Assembly (NCBI GenBank): GCA_012932295.1
Contig: JAAONU010000013.1
Span: 9,326,821 to 9,390,820 of the forward strand
Origin: Cyclina sinensis
Taxonomy: Eukaryota; Mollusca; Bivalvia; Venerida; Veneridae
Direction of reading: 5' to 3'
Length of the DNA: 64,000 nt
Positions 36,605 to 49,108 of the stretch are shown here, one piece after another (within the stretch, counting starts at the first letter, position 1; every line of letters begins with the position of its first letter). The position numbers and the translations under genes are program-made. The notes beneath the pieces are model-generated. The model ran no database searches and had not been told where the DNA came from. It saw only the letters and a list, made by a program, of their open reading frames with translations.

Positions 36605-37745
36605 AGGAAAGAAAACCCTGAAAGGTAAAAAGGATTTATTCGCCAAAGCAGCTAGAAAAGCAATAGAGAAGGAGAAAAAGGCCAAGATGACCAAAGAGCA
36701 GCTTGAAAAGTTCAAGAAAGGGAAACGAAACCCCGACAGTGATAGTGAATATAGTTATAGAAGTTTCGTGAGTGACGGAGGTACACGTCACGTCAAACGG
36801 CGACGAAAACGCGAAGACGGTACTTACAGCGATGAACATTCTTACCACAGTAGTCAGGTAGATCTTTATATACATTATCATAAAGCTTACTATGTATGTA
36901 AAGCAGTAAACTAAACCTGCAAATGGTACTTGTAGAAGAAGTAACATTTTTATATATTAAGTGATACTTACGACACTTCAGATGTACATCTTAGGAAGAA
37001 CAGTTAAAAGATTTGTGATTTTGTACATTCATAACACTATAGCCAAACATTGTTGATTCACTTGAACAACCTTATTTCGATTAATTTTCTACATTTTTCA
37101 TTAATAAATCGTGAAACCTTATAGGTTACTTTGAGTGCTTAACAACGTTTTCTGCTTAAGCAACAGACGATATTATTATCAAATGATAAACACTGCAGTA
37201 AAACCTACGTAAATACAAATAAGCAATTATGTCATTGCCTGTTTTTCTTGGAAAAGAAAAATGTAGAACGCAACCATGTTAATGCATTCGTAACAGGATA
37301 CTGACACCCATAAAAAATTTGCCCTTATCTTCTTAAAAATAAAACTAGGACGAAGATGGAGAAGCCAGGCGCCGACGACGTCGTCGTGACCGTGAACATG
37401 GTTCTGAGAGCGAGCATAGTTACTATAGCGTCGTCAGTGCCGGAGGAACACGCCACGTGCGACGTAGAAAACGCCACGATGACGGGACTTACAGTCGGAG
37501 CGAATCATACAGAAGCGGACAATCTGACGGAGAATTACGAGCTGACAGGTCGGATAAGAGCGACGACGGAGATGACCGTGGTGAGTCTGACTCTGATGTG
37601 AGCATTGTCAGTGTTGTAAGTGAAGGTGGCACGAAGACCTATATGCAGAGAAAGCGAATTAGAGACGAGGACGGAAATATTATAGGGTACGGAGAGACAG
37701 TTCCGATTAAATCCGGAAAGGGTCGATCGGCAGCTGGATTCCGAG
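36605..37745 (+). CDS. module B exons 1-2: GGTRH repeats
   Basis: Exon 1 starts with a Lys-rich helix (KKDLFAKAARKAIEKEKKAK), then a first GGTRH unit with DGTYSDEHSYHSSQ. Exon 2 carries an acidic/Arg lead (DEDGEARRRRRRDREHG), a second GGTRH unit with DGTYSRSESYRSG, and a third diverged unit (EGGTKTYMQRKRIRDEDGN, then IIGYGE). The order matches gene A exon 8 unit for unit, with an intron here at SSQ|DED that gene A lacks. The B1 acceptor is TTCAATAG, phase 2. Confidence 0.82.
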
Positions 37746-40700
37746 GTAAAGTCTAGCTTTGTTTCATATATGAATAGTTTTTAACATTATTGTTTCTTCC
37801 TTTCAATATAGATTATTCTTTGTTTTTCAGAATATTATAAAACAGATAACAAATAAAGGATTCAAGTATAAGGGCCAGTTATGATGTATATTAAAAGCTG
37901 AATACACGCATAGGTCAAGATTTTCTGGTTTTTTTTTGCTATTATTTTTAACTTTGAAAATGTACCTTATTTTAAATTTTATTTTGTATTGTCCTACGGT
38001 GAGGTAACTTGAATGAATTCGCATAGGAGTAAACATTTTATTTATTCAATATTTTTCTTTGCTTTTAGGGTCTGAGAGGTAATGTTTACTTGTTTGTAGA
38101 AGACATATTTCTCAATCCAGCTTTGTGTTTATAACAGTCGATTTTCTGTTATATAATCAGTTCAGTCTAGTTATTAATTCAACACTTGATTGATAAGATT
38201 CCGATTTTGAACAGTACCTATAGATGATTGTTTGTAGCAGCATATCTTTCAAAGGACGGCAAAACTAACGTCTGCAACTAGGAATATTTCAAATAATAAA
38301 ACAGAATAACACATCCCCCTACACTCGCTAACACTTCATAAATTAATACGCAACTTTTTTGTTGCTGTATGTTTTTTCCCGATATTTTCACAATGTGTGC
38401 AAATTAATTTCATGTTGAAAATTAATACTTAAACTTGGAGTTTTCTCCAAGACGTAAAATATGGTTTCAAGCAGTACTAAATGTTATCGTGACACCGTGC
38501 TTTGAAAATGACTTCAATGATATCGATACACTGCTGCCCGGGATATCTTCGTCATAATTGACTGCCCTAATTTTAAAGAAATTGTTATGGTTCACTGATA
38601 TTTTATAAAGTAACCCTTTTTTTACAAAAAACAACAACAACAACAACAAAAAACACCTCTGAATAGTGTTTACGCTATATATAGACATGCTAAACATGTT
38701 GTAGGGATGCAACAGAAGCATTGGCGAGCTTGCAGCAGAAACGCGATGGTCAGATACTGCGTGAAATGACAACTGATAGTCTAAGTAACCTGAGAAATGA
38801 TGGAGAGAACCTCATTCCAAACCACCAAGAATGGCCAGGTAACACCCAGTGTGTGCTTCGAAGATGTTCATTTTAAATAATTGAATGTTTGTCGTTCGGG
38901 TATTTACTGGAAATAGGGCGGTCTCCTGCAGTCATGCGTTACTTAGTCAGTATTGTCTCCGACGTTCACAACATATGAAATGACATTTTTTTTCAAATAC
39001 ATTCATTGAATAATACAATATTTACCAGCAAGAATATTGACATTAAACAAGTAAACACTTTCACTACAGGGATGTATCTTTCATAGAGTTTCAAGTCTAC
39101 TAAGCTTTTCGTCACGACTGTTGGTACAGAATCTATATAACAACTCAAAATCTAATACAATACACAATGTATTTTTAAATAAAATTAAAGCTAAAAATTA
39201 CTTACCAGCATGTTTAAATGTGTCATGTTTTAAAACAAAAATGCAGGCATCAAGATTAAACATACAATTTATTTATTATGATTAAACAAAATTTAGCGCA
39301 AGAAAAACAAGTTATTCATGAAATACAGACATTTTACCATTATATCGTCACTTTCAGGATCTGAAGCAGCGGAACAAGAAAAGAAGATACTTGAAGAAGA
39401 AAACATAATTCCGTCAGACTTCAGCGATGCCTCAACAGAGGATGATATAGACCTGTCTAAACTTACACCTGCACAGAGAAGACAATATCTTGCCGAGAAA
39501 GAAAGAAGGCGGAAAGAAAGAGAAAAACGACGGAGAGAAAAATATGGGGATAAATATGATGAGATAATGAAGAAGAAAAATGCGTAAGATCATTAAACTT
39601 GTTCATTGCCAGAGTATTTGAAATTGACTTATAATATTAATATCCATATTTAGTTAGACATACACATTTATTACTTTGTGGTTTTTGAAACTTTGGAGTA
39701 CAGACTGGTCCGATTGTGCTGATTGCTTATGATCCGCAATGGTTGCAAAGACAAAATGCAACTCACACCTACCAGTAGGGCAAAGGTTAACATAGCTTTT
39801 CCATAACATGAAAAATATCTTTCGTCAAGGACCATAAATTAATCAAAACTTTCTGAGAATAAAAAGAACTGACATGTAAAATTCCCGAATTCTTATTCCA
39901 GTTGTCTAAATGCAGTTAGGTAAGATTCACAGAATATTGATTTGTTTATTTGATTCACAAGAAATGACTAGATTGAGTATTATGAAAGCTTCCAACATAT
40001 TCTTAACAACAATGAAGAAAACACTAAAATAATACATTTTTACAACGTACAGATATATTTCCTTTGGTGACCCCCCCCCCCCCAACAGAAGTCAAAACAA
40101 GTTAACAGTGATGTTTTTCTTTTATAATTCATAACTTCTCTTAACAGCAAGAAATATGAAGAACTTGCACAAAAGATGGCCGAGAGAGAAGCCGAAGAAC
40201 AAAAACGAAAAGAAGAACGTGAAAGAGAGAAAGAAAACAGTTTGTCAAAAGACCGATTAATGGCTCGTAGGCGATCTAGCAATGCATCAAACCTCAGTCG
40301 TTAGTCTCTTTTTATCTGTTTATTTATTTTGCATAGAGCGGACGTTTGGTGTACCTCAGTAAATGATATTTGACAGAAACCTTTACCACAGATAAATGCC
40401 ATGATTAAATATAATGTACATTAAATTGCTTGTTTGCTGGCCTGTATAATTTTGTATTATCTATTTCAGTTAACAGGGATCAAACAGATTCTTATCATGG
40501 TAGTAAATCGCCTGATTTTGTTTTCCCTTTCCACCCCTTTCTCGTTTTTTTTTGATGACCGTAAGATATCACATGCCGTCTCTGTAAACGTCTTCTTAAA
40601 GCTTTTATAAACAGCAATTTTGTCATTAGAGAATAGAATACAATTTTAAGTGCTTGTTCCAGGGCCCGGTGGTAGACCAAAGTCAATGGTTACATACGAC

Positions 40701-43700
40701 AAAGGTCCTCCAAGAGATCTCGGTCATGACAGCAAGGGAGATAAGCGAGGAATAGGTTTAAGTCATGACGAGTAAGTAAACATCGTTCTCATCGCTTGGC
40801 TCTCTTATTTATAAAACTACCTGTTGATACTGATTTGAAAAATAGTTTTTATGTGTTCTTTAGATTAAAATTAATTTTAATTTATAGACAAAAGTTGTCA
40901 ATCATTTAAAAAGTGTGAAATCTAAGTATGGTGCTTGTTTCAGGTGGGCACCCAAGGAACGTCGTCCAAGAAAAGGCAGCGATGGTATTATTAACCTTAA
41001 TTTTCGATATATTAAAGACATTCTTAAGATATATTAGAGCAGTGAACACATCTTGTTTCAGGCTTTAAAATTGTTTCCTAGCAATCAACAATGAAAAAAC
41101 TATTGTAGTTATTTATTTTGCTGGAACACTGAAAACTAACAAAATAGAGATCAGTGTAAGAATTTTTAGTGCCAGGTTCAAGCATTTTAAAACTTAAAAA
41201 CCTAGTATCTGATAACATGTGTTGAATCCATTGAAATGTCTCATAATGTAGTTCTGAAAAAAAACTACTTCAGCAAGTGAAAGCAGCGACGCTCCGCCAA
41301 AACTGCATAGAGAAACAACGATGTTAAAGCCATTGCCAACAATAACCCAAGGCAAGATCTATGAAGGTAAATGTTGTTGGGTACTATCATTGTGACGTTA
41401 CTCATTTTTCTCTGTACAACAGAAAACACGAGTCGGACCCAGTCCGTACAGTAGTCGTCAATGCTGAAACTTATTCTGCAGCAATATACTCTTCAAACCA
41501 GAAATAGCTGTTTCAGTTCAGAGTCCTAATTGCCGGAGAATTGCTATAATATTTTGTTCAACGATAAGAACACATGAAGTGTTTGTCGATACGCTAATTC
41601 AAGTGTTTTTGCACCAAATTTAGAACAGCTTTCTGTAACTAATGTCTTATACTCACAGGACATTTGACATGGGTAGTTTTCCAACGGTAAATGACAAAGC
41701 TGAGTTAACTTCTCAAGGACCATCAACACTTTCTCTACATTCATCAATTTTTGCGTTACCAGATGTAATGAATAATGTAATGTTGTAATATTTTATCGTT
41801 TGTTTGCCGATGATAACTCGTTGAATTAAGATTTCTTTAAATTTAATTCCAGATGACAAGACCAGTACTAAGACAAGTAAAGCTTCGCACAAGGTAAAAC
41901 CGTCGTAAAGAAAATTTCATTATTATGTATTTGAAGGGTTACGACTTCATACGAGATATAAAAGAGGCAGTTTTTTTCATCAATATTTCATTAGTCGTCC
42001 AGATAATCTGGTTCTTCTACACTAGATGAAATACATGCAACAGATACCTTTCTCGAGAGCAAAATTTGTTTTAATAAGCCATTCCTTTCAAAGGTAACTT
42101 TCTTCCTTACATATGACTGTGGTACAAATAAAAGTGATTGGCATTCACTGGTGGTCTTTATTCTCAAGTGGACTTTTACATAGGTGCATACTGCCTTACT
42201 TTTTGTGTTACTTGTTTTGCTGGAATGTATCGTGCGTACATTTCATATCAACAAAGTAAACATTTTCTTTTCGATAGGCAAAGTTGTTTTTGCGTTAAAA
42301 CTGAAGTGTAACGATTACATGTAATGATAAAAAACTCCGATTAATATCTTACAGAGTATTTCAGACATAGACAAACCTTTGTTTCAGTTTATGACTGACG
42401 ACTCAGAAGAAGATAAAGTTTCAGAAGAATCGGGACAGCATGGAGAGCAGGACACTGGTAATGCAAAATATATAACAACCGTTATTACAGTTAATACTAA
42501 CATGATAGTATGAAGTTGAGCAAAAGTAGAAAACGAATAATAATTTAAACCGACTTATTTTCGGACAGTTCTTGAAAGTATTCGATCAAGTGTTACCACT
42601 TATAGCTGTATAGCAGACCAAATGCAGAACATATTTTATTACTACTGTTCATGTCATCTTTTGACACAAAGCAGTGGAAATCTATATTTAAGCCCCGATA
42701 AACTTTCACTTTTATGATGAAACCCCTTTTGTATTAAACATGTATATCATTTATTTGACAGAAGAAAAGAAGGAAATGGCCAAGCTATTTGAGATAGGAC
42801 CAGACGGTAAAATAAGATTAAAAGGAAAGAAGATTGACCTAAGTAAACTCACTTCTGATGATCTTAAAGCTCTGGGAATTGATCCAAACCTTTCGGCGAA
42901 AGAGATAGCAAAACGACTGAAGGTAAATGGCAATCACATTTTCAAGGCAACAAAATACGTTATTTAACGGCAGGAAAATAATTTTTGTGTATGAATGAGA
43001 TATAACACAACGCAGTGTGAAATGAAAATCTAATAAGCCGAAAATATTCCCCATGTTCTCTTTTTCTTAAGTAGTTCTACAAAAGTTGTGTCAGTTATAA
43101 GGTTTAAATGCCAGAGTAATTATAAGTCAATGTATTCATGAGTTTTTTTATAACAGAAAATGTTCGGGAAAGATATTCAGATCACACAAGGTGATGTAGT
43201 TGTTGGAACAAAGGGTATAGAGGACTACGATAGAAATGTGAGTGATGATGCTCTTGCAAACGACCCTGACTTCGATGTTGACACTCGTGAGTATACGTTA
43301 TTTTATACAAAAAGAACAAAATAAAGAAACACAGGCTTAGTTTTGTTTTCTCCAAGGGACCTTTCGTCTTTAAACTGGTCAGTTGATTAACATTCGCCAA
43401 AAACATTTTGTTTTCAAGCTGCTTGTAAGGGAAGAGCCGCCAGGTACAAAGATACTGACATTGAACATACAGGCAGCCTAGTCTGTTATGTAAAATAACT
43501 CTTACATATTAGGTATTGGCACTAATACTGAATTCAGTATTTGAATATTCGGTTTACAATATTCGAATCGAATATTCGATTTTCGGAAGTTTGTTTTTCA
43601 CCTAGTATTTAAATGTGTTTTTAAAGGAGTTTAACAGATAAAAATGTCTGTAAGGTGTTTCTTGAAACATGCAAAAGAAAGAGAATATACTTTTTCAGAA

Positions 43701-46700
43701 CGGCTTCTGCTCTGTCGACCATTCTTAGTTGATTTTGAAATCAGTATTCGTGCAGTTCTGTATAAATATATTAATATCTTCGTGACCGTGTCTAAGGCAA
43801 CGAGACTTTGTTTGCTAATATTGTAATATACACGACAAATGCTAAAGGGAACAAGCACACTATTTACGAGGGCGTTGTTACCGAACATAAAGCTTAAGAC
43901 AATGATTTCCGTGAAGAATTGTTTGATGGTCTCTATAATGTTAAATAAATAAAATACGCGTTAAAGATCTTCAATTAGACGGAGCCGCTGTCTTTAAAGA
44001 ACGTGCTTTGTTCGCTAAACAGGTGGTAAAATAACATATTTCAAGAGAGAGTGATTTGTTCTGATTTTATTTTGTTAAATATTTTCCATATAACATTTGG
44101 CTTCTTTTGTTACAGTTACGGGTATTCGTCGTGTGAACGTTATTATGAGGCGAGGCGGAGCAACCTTGCAACAACATCTGGAAAAGGTGATCAGTTTGAG
44201 CCGACTTGTCGACAAATATGCGAAAGATATCGACGAAAGAGGTTCGTACCGTTGGAAGCTTGTATGTTGTTGCAAATACAAAGGATAAAAAGTTTCATCT
44301 ACAGTAATTATATATCATATACAGGGGTGAAATCATGGTCCAGTAATAGTATATACGTACACAGTCTGCAATATTTGTTTATCAATATGTCCATTTTAAT
44401 AAGTCGCACGTGATCAGGACCAGTTGCAAACCAAAGAATTATGATAATACTACTGATAATTAAAACATGTAATGCCATATTCGTACTTGAAAAATCGTAT
44501 GATTTTATTATGCAGATGCTGACATTGATTTCTTATCTCACTATCGCTTGGTTGAGCAGTCAAAACTTGACACTTACGCCAGGGCTTTTGTCGTTGAAGA
44601 CAGTGACCTAGATACTGTTCTTAAATGTCACGTGAGTACTTTAAAAAGTTGTGTGTGTGTGTGTTTTTTTACATTTATTATCCAGTTTTGGAGATTAGGG
44701 AATGTACAGTTATGCTTTTGTCGTATTGGTTTCAAAGACGCTTGCTCATTTTAAAAGTACACGCTATGTTCTGTTACAACAAAATATTTATTATCATTTT
44801 AATTTTTGTCTTCCCTGGGTCAGAAGTGATCTTTGAAGGTAGAAGAAAATATCCGTTGTTCGTCTAACAAATAGTTAAAAGACATCCTGAAAATATTACA
44901 GGAGGCAAAAATTGCACTTGATGGTGTTCCATCAATACAGCATATAACAAACAAACAAATGGAATACGTTCTAAAGGTTCTGAAAATAGATGAAGCCACC
45001 CTTGTAACCTTCCGGATGTTTGCTGTGGTAACAGCTCTTTGTGAAAGAGTAACACATATGGAGTAAGTTAGATTAAGTTAATAACCATTCGTTCGTTATT
45101 ACACAGATAGATTAACTAGATGACTGGCTTACTTAGCTAGCACTGCGTAAAATTTCTTTGAAACAGTTAAACGGGATGACAATTTATATACAGCAATGTA
45201 ATATAATATAGCTATTGTCCATTAAGTAAAGAAGGGTCAATGATAAGATTTTTTGTTCACTGCAACATTGGTGTTGTAGTCATGATTATCTTTCCTAACT
45301 GGCATATTTCTATTTCTTCCAAGTATATACTGACTACCTAGGTACACAGTGGTTCAATTTGATTGTTATTTCATGCCCTATCCTTGAAATGTCTGAATGA
45401 AAGAACTTCTGTTTTTACACTTTCTTCTTAATTTACCTAGTTCTAATGATAAACCAGAATTATAAAAACCTTTTTGATTCTTTTCTTTACGATATACGTG
45501 GTTTGAACATTTCATATTTATGAAATTAACTATCAAAATGTATAATGTATTACAAAACTTCGGTTTATCTCCACTGAACAAAACTTGAATGCCTTATGGA
45601 TATAACCGCTGCTGTAAAATGTTGGGTGAAACTGTCTAAAAATGCTCACATTTGTAGCTCCCTAAGTCAGAAGCTGTTAGAGATTTGTAATCTTGCTGAC
45701 ATCGAGCGCAAATTGGACCTGTATAAGGCAATGTTCTACACAAACACAGAGTCGGAGAGAGATGCGAACTTCATCACTTCAGAATCACTGAAGATTGAAC
45801 TGATTGCAGGGGGTCTGAGCTGGAAACAGCAGAAATACATTATGGAGAAAATGGAGCCAAATGACTACGGAGATGTAAGTTTGAAGATTATAAAGTCATT
45901 AGTATTAATGCATTAAAATAGTTCTGAAGTATATTTAATATCATCATTTATTTTTGTACGATAAACGGATATATATCCTGAAATTAACAGATGATATTCT
46001 GCGTTTCTGTTTTAGTCGCTCATTCAATGATTATTAATTTAAAGAAAAAATATGTTCGAAACATTTTTCTAGGTATTTACACACTAAGCATGTGTTTTGT
46101 TTGGAATAAAAGACTATCCACCGAATAATGAAATAACAGCAATTGGAGATATTAGCGAATAAAATTAGTTTTTGTAATTGAAAATTTGAATTGAATTTAA
46201 ACTCTTTAAAATAGCCACATAAGAAAATGCTAGCTACAACTGGCAAAGCAGTGCCTGATTTACACTCAGATGTACGCAAGCACGCACAAAACACACAAAG
46301 TATTTCCACATACAAACAAGAAATCAGCAACAGAAATATAATCTATCATTTTCAGATTTCCTTCTTGGATTACATGTGCTATATTCCCTTGTTCCTGTCA
46401 ATGCATGACAACATCTGTTACAACCCTCTTGACATGAGCAACCAGAAGTACTGCCAACCACCACGTCAGCGCCCAGCCTCTGTACAGAGAGATATGAACC
46501 CTCTTGGTACTTATCTCAGTATATGTGATTTTGTATTTATATGATTGAATGAGCTAATGAGAGCAATTTTTAAAACCGGAGTTCTTCGTCTAATTTTTAT
46601 TCTTAAAAAATCTTTCTTCTAAAGAGTAGTTAGTCCTACAAAATGACAATAAGCTAGTAAAAGTAAAGTTCCTATTTATATTTGTTTGTTTATATTTGTA

Positions 46701-46716
46701 TATTTAAGTGTTAAAA

Positions 46717-46747
<31 letters not shown>

Positions 46748-47597
46748 TTTCAGCTTATATTCGGTGTGCATATATATTTTGTAAGGAAAACAACACTAAG
46801 TGAGGTGCTTTTTTAATCAATTTTCAGGCTGCAATTTAACCAAACAGTCCGCGTACTGGGTACGTAAAAAGGCTATGGAGATGATGCAGGGGACTAACTC
46901 TAACGCTGTGCAGGTCTCCAAGAGTTACATGGACATTCTTAACAGATACAAAACAGAAAGATACACAAGGTGTGTATCAGATCAAACTGACTAAACAAAG
47001 TTTTCATAGCTGCCTCTGATTCAAAAATATATATTTGTTTTTTATTATCGAAACCCACTAGTCCATTCGGGCAGGTAAAATTCAGTTACTAGATGACATG
47101 TCTGCTTCTGCATAATTGCATGATTTATGATCAATAAACGACTTGACAGAAGCGAAATCAAATGACTTAGTTAAAGTTTTTGGAACACAAACGTAATAAA
47201 CTAAAACTAGAAAGAGTCAAAATGATCTAAAAATATTCTATCATCAGAAGGTGTGATTTCCCCTTCGAAAACAGTGTTGACCTTTAACCTGAGATGAAGA
47301 TAAAATATAGATGTATTTTTTTGCTATTCTTAATCTTATCGACTGTAAAGATTAGAAGTATCAAATCTCTCTCTTCATCTTTCTATTTATGGAAACTATA
47401 GGAAAGTGAAGATATCTATAGTCTGAGTTCCAGATACATTGTTTTTATAGAAGGTATTTTTTAATGCCGAAGTTCATCTAATATGTGACATAATACTGCC
47501 TTTTAGACTGAAGAAAGTTGAAGATCAACGCTTTGCGAGCATGCAACTCAAGGAAAAAAGTTCGTCGCTTGATAGCGCATCCGATATGATCTACTGA
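36605..47597 (+). CDS. module B: tandem copy of the gene A 3' part, 21 exons
   Basis: Exons by eye, all phase-consistent: 36605-36857, 37349-37745, 38069-38078, 38705-38838, 39358-39583, 40148-40299, 40470-40499, 40663-40771, 40944-40984, 41274-41366, 41853-41893, 42355-42457, 42762-42922, 43157-43286, 44116-44241, 44516-44631, 44902-45062, 45658-45874, 46356-46506, 46828-46969, 47507-47597. With the ATG at 36,687 this gives 933 residues, but the frame is open back to an acceptor at 36,604, 27 codons earlier. It matches gene A from the GGTRH repeats to RDMNPL. It lacks the IKT repeats, the N-terminus and the LISPSSDW pair, and has its own linker exons. Joined to A exons 1-7 it would make 1,661 residues in frame; joined to A exon 24 it would make 2,577. 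Function is unknown, as for A. Confidence 0.75.
38069..38078 (+). CDS. module B exon 3: 10-nt micro-exon
   Basis: GGTCTGAGAG lies between a strong acceptor (TTCTTTGCTTTTAG) and a donor (GTAATG). Exon 2 ends in phase 1 and exon 4 starts needing phase 2; exactly these 10 nt convert one to the other and read G-S-E-R. Without it exons 2 and 4 do not join in frame, which is the main support. Confidence 0.7.
38705..42457 (+). CDS. module B exons 4-12: linker exons
   Basis: Nine exons carry linker sequence. Exon 5 aligns with gene A exon 9: DFSDASTEDDIDLSKLTPAQ, then a charged helix and RRREKYGDKYDEI. Exon 6 extends it with a Glu/Lys/Arg helix (MAEREAEEQKRKEERERE). Exons 7-12 are short, Ser/Lys/Pro-rich and acidic, probably disordered, and have no clear match to A exons 10-16. 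Exon 6 uses a GTTAGT donor. Splicing is less certain here than at either end because several exons are only 30-100 nt. Confidence 0.65.
40071..40083. repeat. poly-C run (13 C)
   Basis: Thirteen C residues lie in module B intron 5, about 60 bases before the exon 6 acceptor. Length is prone to sequencing error. Confidence 0.85.
42762..44241 (+). CDS. module B exons 13-15: LTSDDLKALGIDP block
   Basis: Exons 42762-42922, 43157-43286, 44116-44241 (residues about 503-641). DGKIRLKGKKIDLSKLTSDD, then LKALGIDPNLSAKEIAKRLK and KMFGKDIQIT, align with gene A exon 17; an extra intron falls after KRLK. Exon 15 (GIRRVNVIMRRGGATLQQHL) aligns with A exon 18. The alignment confirms both models independently. 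Confidence 0.82.
44516..45874 (+). CDS. module B exons 16-18: conserved EF-hand-like block
   Basis: Exons 44516-44631 (116 nt), 44902-45062 (161 nt) and 45658-45874 (217 nt) correspond to A exons 19, 20+21 and 22 with equal lengths; the A intron after EYVFK is absent. Motifs ADIDFLSHYRLV, YARAFVVEDSDLDTV, VLKIDEATLVTFRMFAVVTA, CERV and IELIAGGLSWKQQKYIMEKM are kept. Residues about 642-806. Confidence 0.86.
46356..47597 (+). CDS. module B exons 19-21: C-terminus
   Basis: Exon 19 (46356-46506) reads ISFLDYMCYIPLFLSMHDNI and ends RDMNPL, like A exon 23. Exon 20 (46828-46969) has a distinct helix (KQSAYWVRKKAMEMMQG). Exon 21 ends SSLDSASDMIY with TGA at 47595-47597. The tail differs from that of A, so the two modules have unlike C-termini. 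Confidence 0.8.
46717..46747. repeat. GA dinucleotide microsatellite
   Basis: About fourteen GA units with one interruption, in module B intron 19. Confidence 0.85.
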
Positions 47598-48520
47598 GCG
47601 TTCTTTTCTCTAGACGTCTTATATCAAGTTAGGATTATGACAATACACTTTACCAACCGTTTCGTATTGACCCTTGGTTTGTGTCAGATGGCAGAACGGG
47701 CACTTGGTAGATCAACTATACAAGTGTAGTTACAGTGACGTCATTTGCAACTTGATTTCGGCCGAAACAAATTCAAATACATTTGTTTCAGTTACATTTT
47801 CGACCTCAAGATCAATTTGTTGAATTGTTAACAATAGTTAAGTTTTTTTCAGCAAAATTACATTTACAATTAAGAACGTAAACCAACTTTTTGAAGAAGT
47901 ATGTGTTTTGTTTTAGATAAACATATTTTTATTTGTAATCTCGTTAGTCAGAAAGATTGCATTGTTAATTATATATGTAACAGTTTTATAAAGCAGATGT
48001 AATGGCCATGTTTTGAGGATGCTTGCAATAGGTCCTATCTGAGTATAAAAGCAGAAGACTACCTTAGGGTATGATAATGTCGATAGCTTTATGCTACATG
48101 ATTATCAATTATGTTAAAAGTTTTGAAACGATTTAGATTTTTGTATGTGCTTTATTATGTACCATATTGTCAATTGGTATACGATGTATCTGTTTCCCTC
48201 TGTCGTTTTAGCAGAAGGTTTGAAAATAATTATATCTTGGTTAGGGTTGATATTATCTTGTAACAAGCAATACATGTCTCCTTACCCAGAATATATTTAT
48301 TATTTTGGTAACTACTTTTTAAGTGATACTAGACAATCACAGTTTAGTGCTTCTGGGGGTCGAAGAACATAGTGAATCAAGTTGTATCTTACAACCCTAC
48401 ATATTTTATGCTTTTACATCAAATTTAAACATACTGACTGCTGATATCTTCTTGTTTGTTTTCTGTTAACATAAACATTTACAGTCTGTGTATAATCACA
48501 AAAAGTAATGAATAAATCTT
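47598..48520 (+). other. probable 3'UTR of module B
   Basis: Non-coding AT-rich sequence follows the stop. An AATAAA near 48,509 is a plausible polyadenylation signal. The short open frame at 48,145-48,372 has no splice or similarity support. Confidence 0.4.
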
Positions 48521-48582
48521 TTGTTTTTGTTCTTTCTGTTCAAAGTTGCTTTATCTAAGTCAATAGTGAGGTAAACGATATA

Positions 48583-49108
48583 GAGAATAATAGGTTAGTG
48601 TCTTAATATGAGAAAGTTTATCTGGCAAGGCGTAGGAATTTATCGGGTGAGCCGCAGGCGAATCCGATAAATTCCGCAGCCGAGCCAGATAAACTTTCTC
48701 AATAAAGACACTTACCTATTATTCTATTTATCCTGTCACATCTGGCATTTGGAAATAATTTACCTAAGATATTGAAAATCTATCTTTAAAGTGTTTAAAT
48801 TTAGGCTTATGTCAAGGTTATCCGGCAGAGGTACATTTGCACACACAAAAAATAGTTCCAAAGTTTCAGTAACTTTATTTCCTTAAATGATCACTATATT
48901 GTAAGATTTACATATTTAATTTTTTATTCAAGTAGTCTCTGTTTGTAATAACATCAATTTTATCACTTCCTTCTGATTATAAACACAAAAGTAGTCCATG
49001 ACATATCATGTGCCGGATATCAACGTCACGTGACCAACTGCCGTAGATCAAATAAGATATACGGCACCTTGTTATCGGTTCGAAATTGTTATAAGTGACA
49101 GGATAAAT
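48583..49108. mobile_element. palindromic MITE-like element
   Basis: 48583-48646 and 48664-48725 form a near-perfect palindrome: AGAATAATAGGT, then AGTGTCTT, GAGAAAGTTTATCTGGC and GGAATTTATCGG, with arms of about 62 bases around a short GC-rich loop. Directly next to it, ATTTATCCTGTCAC at 48726-48739 is the exact reverse complement of GTGACAGGATAAAT at 49095-49108, bounding a further 383 bases. No coding capacity was seen. A non-autonomous DNA transposon, or one nested beside a fold-back, fits best. Exact ends are uncertain. Confidence 0.65.
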
